Source of the DNA: DATEJJ01 sp039649115
GTDB taxonomy: Bacteria > Actinomycetota > Actinomycetes > Mycobacteriales > Micromonosporaceae
NCBI GenBank assembly: GCA_039649115.1
Contig: JBBWZQ010000190.1
Location: forward strand, 1-8,782
DNA length: 8,782 nt
Direction of reading: 5' to 3'
The notes under the pieces were generated by a model, which was given only the letters and a program-made list of their open reading frames with translations, ran no database searches and was not told the DNA's origin. Position 1 is the first letter of the stretch, and each line of letters opens with the position of its first letter. This document shows, in pieces, positions 6,011 to 8,782 of the stretch. A program made the translations under genes and the position numbers.

Positions 6011-6949
6011 GTGACTCGCGCCTTCCGGTACCCCTGGGCCCTGGGCCTGGCCGTCCTCATCGTGACGCTGGGCTCGAGCGCGGTCGCGGTCGGTGTGGTC
6101 CACCACAAGAAGAAGGTCACGACGCAGGCGCCGCCCGCCACCGGCCCGTCCGGCGCGGCCAGCCCGTCCGCACCCGCCCCGTCCAGCGCGGCACCCAGCC
6201 CGAGTCCCAGCGCGGTCGTCCCCAACACCGTCAGCGCGACCTACACGCACCTGGCCGCCTACCTGTCCAGCCGGGGCCGGCACGCCGCCGCCGGCATCGT
6301 CGACCTGACCACCGGCGCCCGGGTGCTGTACAACTCCGGCCAGCAGTTCGAGACCGCGAGCATCGTGAAGGTGGACATCCTCTCCACCCTGCTGTGGGAG
6401 CTGCAGAACAAGAACGGGCGCCTGACCAGCCAGCAGCGCGGCCTGGCGACCGCGATGATCACGCAGAGCGACAACAGCGCGGCCAGCGCGCTGTGGTCGC
6501 AGATCGGCGGGGGCAAGGGCCTGGCCTCCGCCAACCGGGCGTTCGGACTGGCGCACACGACGCCGGGATCCGGCGGCTCGTGGGGGCTGACCCGCACGAC
6601 CGTGGCCGACCAGCTGCGCCTGCTGACCGTGCTCAGCACGAGCGGTCCGCTGTCGGCGAGCAGCCGGGCGTACGTGCTGGGATTGATGAACAAGGTGGTC
6701 GGCGGCCAGCGGTGGGGGGTGCCGCACGCGGCGTCCGACGACGCGAACGCGGTGTACGTGAAGAACGGGTGGCTGGCGCGCAGCACCGACGGGTACAAGT
6801 GGATCATCAACACCATCGGCCGCATCGTGGTGCCCGGGCACAACTGGATCGTGGTGGTGCTGTCCAACTACAACGCCACGATGAGCGGCGGCATCTCCCT
6901 GGTGCAGAGGTCGGCGGACCTGGCCGTCGACGGCCTCGGCGGCGACTGA
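6011..6949 (+). CDS. Membrane-anchored serine hydrolase, class A beta-lactamase-like
   Basis: A 312-residue exported protein. An N-terminal hydrophobic segment (about residues 9-30) is followed by HHKKK, with no clear signal-peptidase or lipobox site, suggesting a signal anchor. Residues 38-70 form a Pro/Ser/Ala linker that would span the cell wall. The penicillin-recognising fold occupies about 75-308: SxxK motif Ser117-Ile-Val-Lys120, SDN at 153-155, and KNG at 251-253 in place of KTG/KSG. Between SDN and KNG I see no equivalent of the omega-loop ExxxN that class A enzymes need for deacylation, so genuine beta-lactamase activity is doubtful; a DD-peptidase, another hydrolase or a binding role is more likely. 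The GTG at 6011 is chosen because it immediately precedes the basic-hydrophobic leader and fits a leaderless promoter. It is divergent from the two-component operon. Confidence 0.82.
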   Translation: MTRAFRYPWALGLAVLIVTLGSSAVAVGVVHHKKKVTTQAPPATGPSGAASPSAPAPSSAAPSPSPSAVVPNTVSATYTHLAAYLSSRGRHAAAGIVDLTTGARVLYNSGQQFETASIVKVDILSTLLWELQNKNGRLTSQQRGLATAMITQSDNSAASALWSQIGGGKGLASANRAFGLAHTTPGSGGSWGLTRTTVADQLRLLTVLSTSGPLSASSRAYVLGLMNKVVGGQRWGVPHAASDDANAVYVKNGWLARSTDGYKWIINTIGRIVVPGHNWIVVVLSNYNATMSGGISLVQRSADLAVDGLGGD

Positions 6950-6994
6950 GCGACCGCTCAGCGGCGGCGACTGAGCGACCGCTCAGCGGCGGCG
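6937..6994. repeat. 25-bp tandem duplication of a hairpin
   Basis: Bases 6937-6969 are repeated exactly at 6962-6994 (period 25, about 2.3 copies). Each unit contains CTGAGCGACCGCTCAG, a 6-bp stem with a GACC loop (7-bp arms if only two bases separate them), at 6946-6961 and 6971-6986, flanked by GCGGCGGCG. The stop codon of the hydrolase (6947-6949) is in the left arm of the first hairpin, and that of the phosphatase (complement of 6983-6985) is in the right arm of the second. Confidence 0.9.
6946..6986. terminator. Candidate bidirectional double terminator
   Basis: Two identical GC-rich stem-loops lie in tandem between convergent genes whose stop codons are only 33 nt apart. Because each hairpin is nearly symmetric it could act on transcripts from either side. 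There is no U-tract. Function is inferred from position and symmetry only. Confidence 0.45.
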
Positions 6995-8512
6995 CAGCGC
7001 GACCACCGCGATGTCGTCGGCCGGGACCGGATTGACCTCGCTGAGCAGCCGGTCGCAGAAGGCCTCCAGATCCTTTTCCACGGTCCCCGCCGCCCGCGCC
7101 AGCCGGGCCAGCCCCGCCTGCAGGTTCTCGCCGCGCCGCTCGATCAGCCCGTCGGTGTAGAGCACGAGCGTGGCGCCCAGGGGCAGCTGCGCGGTCACCT
7201 CGACGTCGTGCCGGGTCCGCAGGCCCAGCAGCGCCGAGCGGTCGGGCAGGAACCGCACCTCGCCCTCGAAACAGATCGCCGGTGGCGGGTGCCCGGCGTT
7301 GGCCAGGCGCAGCAGACCGCTGACCGGGTCGAGACTGACCAGGCACAGCGTCGCGATCTCGTCCGGGAGCAGCCGCAACATGAGCCGGTTGAGCAGGTCG
7401 ATCACGCCGCGCAGCGGGTGCCCCTCGGCCAGGTACGCGCGCAGCGCGTGGCGCAGCTCCGCCATGACGGTGGCCGCGTGCAGCGAGTGGCCGGCCACGT
7501 CGCCGACGGCCAGCACCAACCGGTCGTCCATCTGGGACAGTTCGTAGAAGTCGCCGCCGATCTCCGCCTGGGTGCTGGCCGCGACGTAGCGCACCGCCAG
7601 GTCGATGCCGGGCACCTCGGGCAGCCGGGTCGGCAGCAGGCTGCGCTGCAGGGTCAGCGACAGGGTGCGCTCCTCGTCGTACGCGCGCACCGTCTCGATG
7701 CCCGACGCCACCGCGTACCCGAGCTGGGTCAGCACCGGCGAGCCCTCGTCGGCCAGGCTGGTGGGTATGGCCAGCGACACGGGCGGGCGGTCCCGGCGGG
7801 GCCGGAGCACCACCACGCGCACCGTGTCGCCGGGCGGCCACGCGACCATCGGCCACAGGCTGGCGTCCTCGTCCCGGTACCGGGATCCGATCGCCGGTTC
7901 GTCGGGCGCGCGCGACCACGCGAGCAGCCGCGGTGCCGCCTGCGGGCCGTCGGTGCTCACCGCCACCCGCCGGCCGTTCAGGTCCTCGGCGCACACGACG
8001 GCGGGACACCGGAAGATCCGCGCCGTCCACGCGGCCGCGCTGGACAGCAGGTCCGCCATGGTGGTGGCGGCGCCCAGCTCGACGGACACCTGGGCCAGCT
8101 CACCCAGGCGTCCCGCGAGCCGTTCCAGCACGCTGTGCGTGCGCGCCTGGTTCAGCATCGCGCGTACGGTGGCCAGCACCTCGTTCCGATCGACGGCCGG
8201 GGAGAGGTAGACATCGGGAACCGGGTAGGGGTTGGCGGTGCGCGGCGGCGCCGAGCCGAGGTGGAGGACCGGGGTCGCCCGGTGCCGCGGCAGCGCCTTG
8301 ATCTGCTCCCGGACGCTGACGCCGTGGAGGTCGGGCAGCTCGCCGTCGAGCACGATGAGGTCGAACTGATCGGCCGCGGCCAGGCGCAGCGCCTGCTCGC
8401 CGCCGTGCGCCACGATCAGCTCGTACCCCGCCTCGCCCAGCCAGCCGCCGAAGGCGCGCTCGCCGGCCCCGCCCGTGTCCACGAGCAGGACCGCGCCGAG
8501 GCGATCGGGCAC
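6983..8512 (-). CDS. SpoIIE-type (PP2C-like) protein phosphatase with receiver and GAF-like domains
   Basis: A 509-residue regulatory phosphatase, cytoplasmic, of the RsbU/SpoIIE class that dephosphorylates STAS-domain anti-sigma antagonists. Order: receiver domain (about 6-120), helical linker, GAF-like domain (about 125-280), then the phosphatase (about 285-507). Phosphatase motifs are intact: EIGGDFYEL with Asp321, GDVAGHSLHAA with Asp338, NAGHPPP, YTDGLIE with Asp454, and PADDIAVV with Asp499-Asp500. The receiver keeps Asp56 in LIVLDGELPD and Asp12, but has VDTG instead of a double acidic pair and LSP where TKP is expected, so the conserved Lys is missing and phosphotransfer may be lost. 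The GTG at 8512 is chosen for GAGGAGGA (complement of 8518-8525) five nt upstream. A longer open frame from 8641 has no such support. It is divergent from a gene that may encode its STAS substrate. Confidence 0.92.
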   Translation of the reverse strand: MPDRLGAVLLVDTGGAGERAFGGWLGEAGYELIVAHGGEQALRLAAADQFDLIVLDGELPDLHGVSVREQIKALPRHRATPVLHLGSAPPRTANPYPVPDVYLSPAVDRNEVLATVRAMLNQARTHSVLERLAGRLGELAQVSVELGAATTMADLLSSAAAWTARIFRCPAVVCAEDLNGRRVAVSTDGPQAAPRLLAWSRAPDEPAIGSRYRDEDASLWPMVAWPPGDTVRVVVLRPRRDRPPVSLAIPTSLADEGSPVLTQLGYAVASGIETVRAYDEERTLSLTLQRSLLPTRLPEVPGIDLAVRYVAASTQAEIGGDFYELSQMDDRLVLAVGDVAGHSLHAATVMAELRHALRAYLAEGHPLRGVIDLLNRLMLRLLPDEIATLCLVSLDPVSGLLRLANAGHPPPAICFEGEVRFLPDRSALLGLRTRHDVEVTAQLPLGATLVLYTDGLIERRGENLQAGLARLARAAGTVEKDLEAFCDRLLSEVNPVPADDIAVVALRRR

Positions 8513-8524
8513 GGGGGTCCTCCT

Positions 8525-8536
8525 CGGGTCGACCCG
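8525..8536. promoter_or_regulatory. Perfect 12-bp palindrome abutting the phosphatase ribosome binding site
   Basis: CGGGTCGACCCG is its own reverse complement and its left end touches the GAGGAGGA ribosome binding site of the phosphatase. It could be a repressor site, or could fold only into a short stem in RNA, since a palindrome without a loop makes a poor hairpin. Confidence 0.35.
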
Positions 8537-8697
8537 GTTCGGGGCTGGCTGTGGGAGGCCGCGGTCGGGTGGCGGCCGGTTCGGTGCTCTGGCGAAGGTA
8601 CACGCAGAGCAGATCACGCAGGTGCGCCACTGGCAAGCCAACGGCTCGCACGCCGCCCTGCATGGCGGGACGGCGCGCGGCGCATACGATCGACACA

Positions 8698-8733
8698 GGC
8701 CGTACCAGCGGTCGGCGCCGCCAGCGGTACGGG
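8698..8733. repeat. Inverted and direct repeats in the leader of the right-hand gene
   Basis: CCGTACC (8700-8706) is the reverse complement of GGTACGG (8726-8732), and flanking GG and CC extend the pairing with one bulge. CCAGCGGT also occurs as a direct repeat at 8705-8712 and 8721-8728, a 16-bp period. The block would lie at the 5' end of the transcript if TACGAT at 8685-8690 is the -10 element. Confidence 0.45.
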
Positions 8734-8760
8734 CCGGACCCGGAGGGAGACTCCACAGTC

Positions 8761-8782
8761 ATGTCGCTGACCATCAGCTCAG
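8761..8782 (+). CDS. Start of a truncated gene, possibly a STAS-domain anti-sigma factor antagonist
   Basis: Seven codons (MSLTISS) and one base are present before the window ends. The ATG is preceded by GGAGGGAG (8742-8749), 11 nt away, a little longer than ideal. Short STAS-domain anti-anti-sigma proteins in actinobacteria frequently open with a beta-strand of this type and often neighbour SpoIIE-type phosphatases, which is the only reason for the suggested product. That a gene starts here is likely; its identity is a guess. Confidence 0.45.

Larger units (their letters stand above)
8513..8760. promoter_or_regulatory. Divergent control region: phosphatase / gene starting at 8761
   Basis: A 248-nt non-coding region. 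On the plus strand TACGAT (8685-8690) fits TANNNT and would start a transcript near 8697, giving a leader of about 64 nt; I find no clear -35. On the minus strand no promoter stands out; TACCTT (complement near 8596-8601) is a weak -10 candidate. Two repeat structures in this region are listed separately. Confidence 0.35.

Noticed and set aside
8513..8641. N-terminal extension of the phosphatase containing a Cys cluster (CQWRTCVICSAC)
   Set aside because: It looks like a possible metal site, but a strong ribosome binding site and GTG at 8512 start right at the receiver domain, and the extension lies in the divergent control region.
7208..8770. Plus-strand open frame of 520 codons opposite the phosphatase
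   Set aside because: Low-complexity antisense translation (Gln/Arg/His/Gly-rich) with no motif and no ribosome binding site; the minus strand encodes the phosphatase convincingly.

Overview
The window is uniformly GC-rich. It shows GTG/TTG starts, overlapping signalling genes, a likely leaderless transcript, and a SpoIIE-type phosphatase beside a putative STAS start. Together these point to a chromosomal segment of a filamentous or sporulating actinobacterium. Micromonosporaceae (Actinoplanes-like) is my best guess, from general impression only. I see no tRNA, rRNA, CRISPR array, insertion sequence or phage gene.

Layout, left to right. (1) 1-397, minus: the N-terminal 132 codons of a trehalose synthase-type GH13 enzyme, cut by the window edge. 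(2) 398-656: its upstream region, with an 8-bp inverted repeat and GC-rich hairpins. (3) 657-1114, minus: two very small membrane-protein genes, a DUF4190-like two-helix protein followed by a one-helix protein with a Lys/Gly-rich tail. (4) 1333-2559, plus: a multi-pass acyltransferase-3 family protein. (5) 2456-5815, minus: a compact signalling operon read right to left: OmpR-type response regulator, HAMP/HisKA/HATPase sensor kinase (4-nt GTGA overlap), then a soluble Ser/Thr protein kinase (29-nt overlap if its TTG start is right). The Ser/Thr kinase 3' end overlaps the acyltransferase 3' end by 104 nt. (6) 5816-6010: a divergent intergenic region with a perfect 14-bp palindrome. (7) 6011-6949, plus: a membrane-anchored class-A beta-lactamase-like serine hydrolase, probably leaderless. 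(8) 6937-6994: a 25-bp tandem duplication of a hairpin in which both flanking convergent genes terminate. (9) 6983-8512, minus: a receiver-GAF-SpoIIE (PP2C-type) phosphatase. (10) 8513-8760: a divergent regulatory region, then the first codons of a plus-strand gene starting at 8761.

How the genes may work together. The regulator/sensor/Ser-Thr-kinase operon puts two phosphorylation chemistries in one transcription unit. It is transcribed divergently from an exported penicillin-recognising-type protein, so a cell-envelope signal is a reasonable but unproven guess. The phosphatase on the right looks like the RsbU-like arm of a partner-switching pathway, and the truncated gene beginning MSLTISS may be its STAS-domain substrate (inference from seven codons). 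The main sequence oddities are the degenerate activation segment and catalytic loop of the Ser/Thr kinase, the degenerate receiver domain of the phosphatase, and the duplicated hairpin between convergent genes. I did not find a clearly new multi-gene system; the novelty candidates are at the level of individual proteins and regulatory elements.
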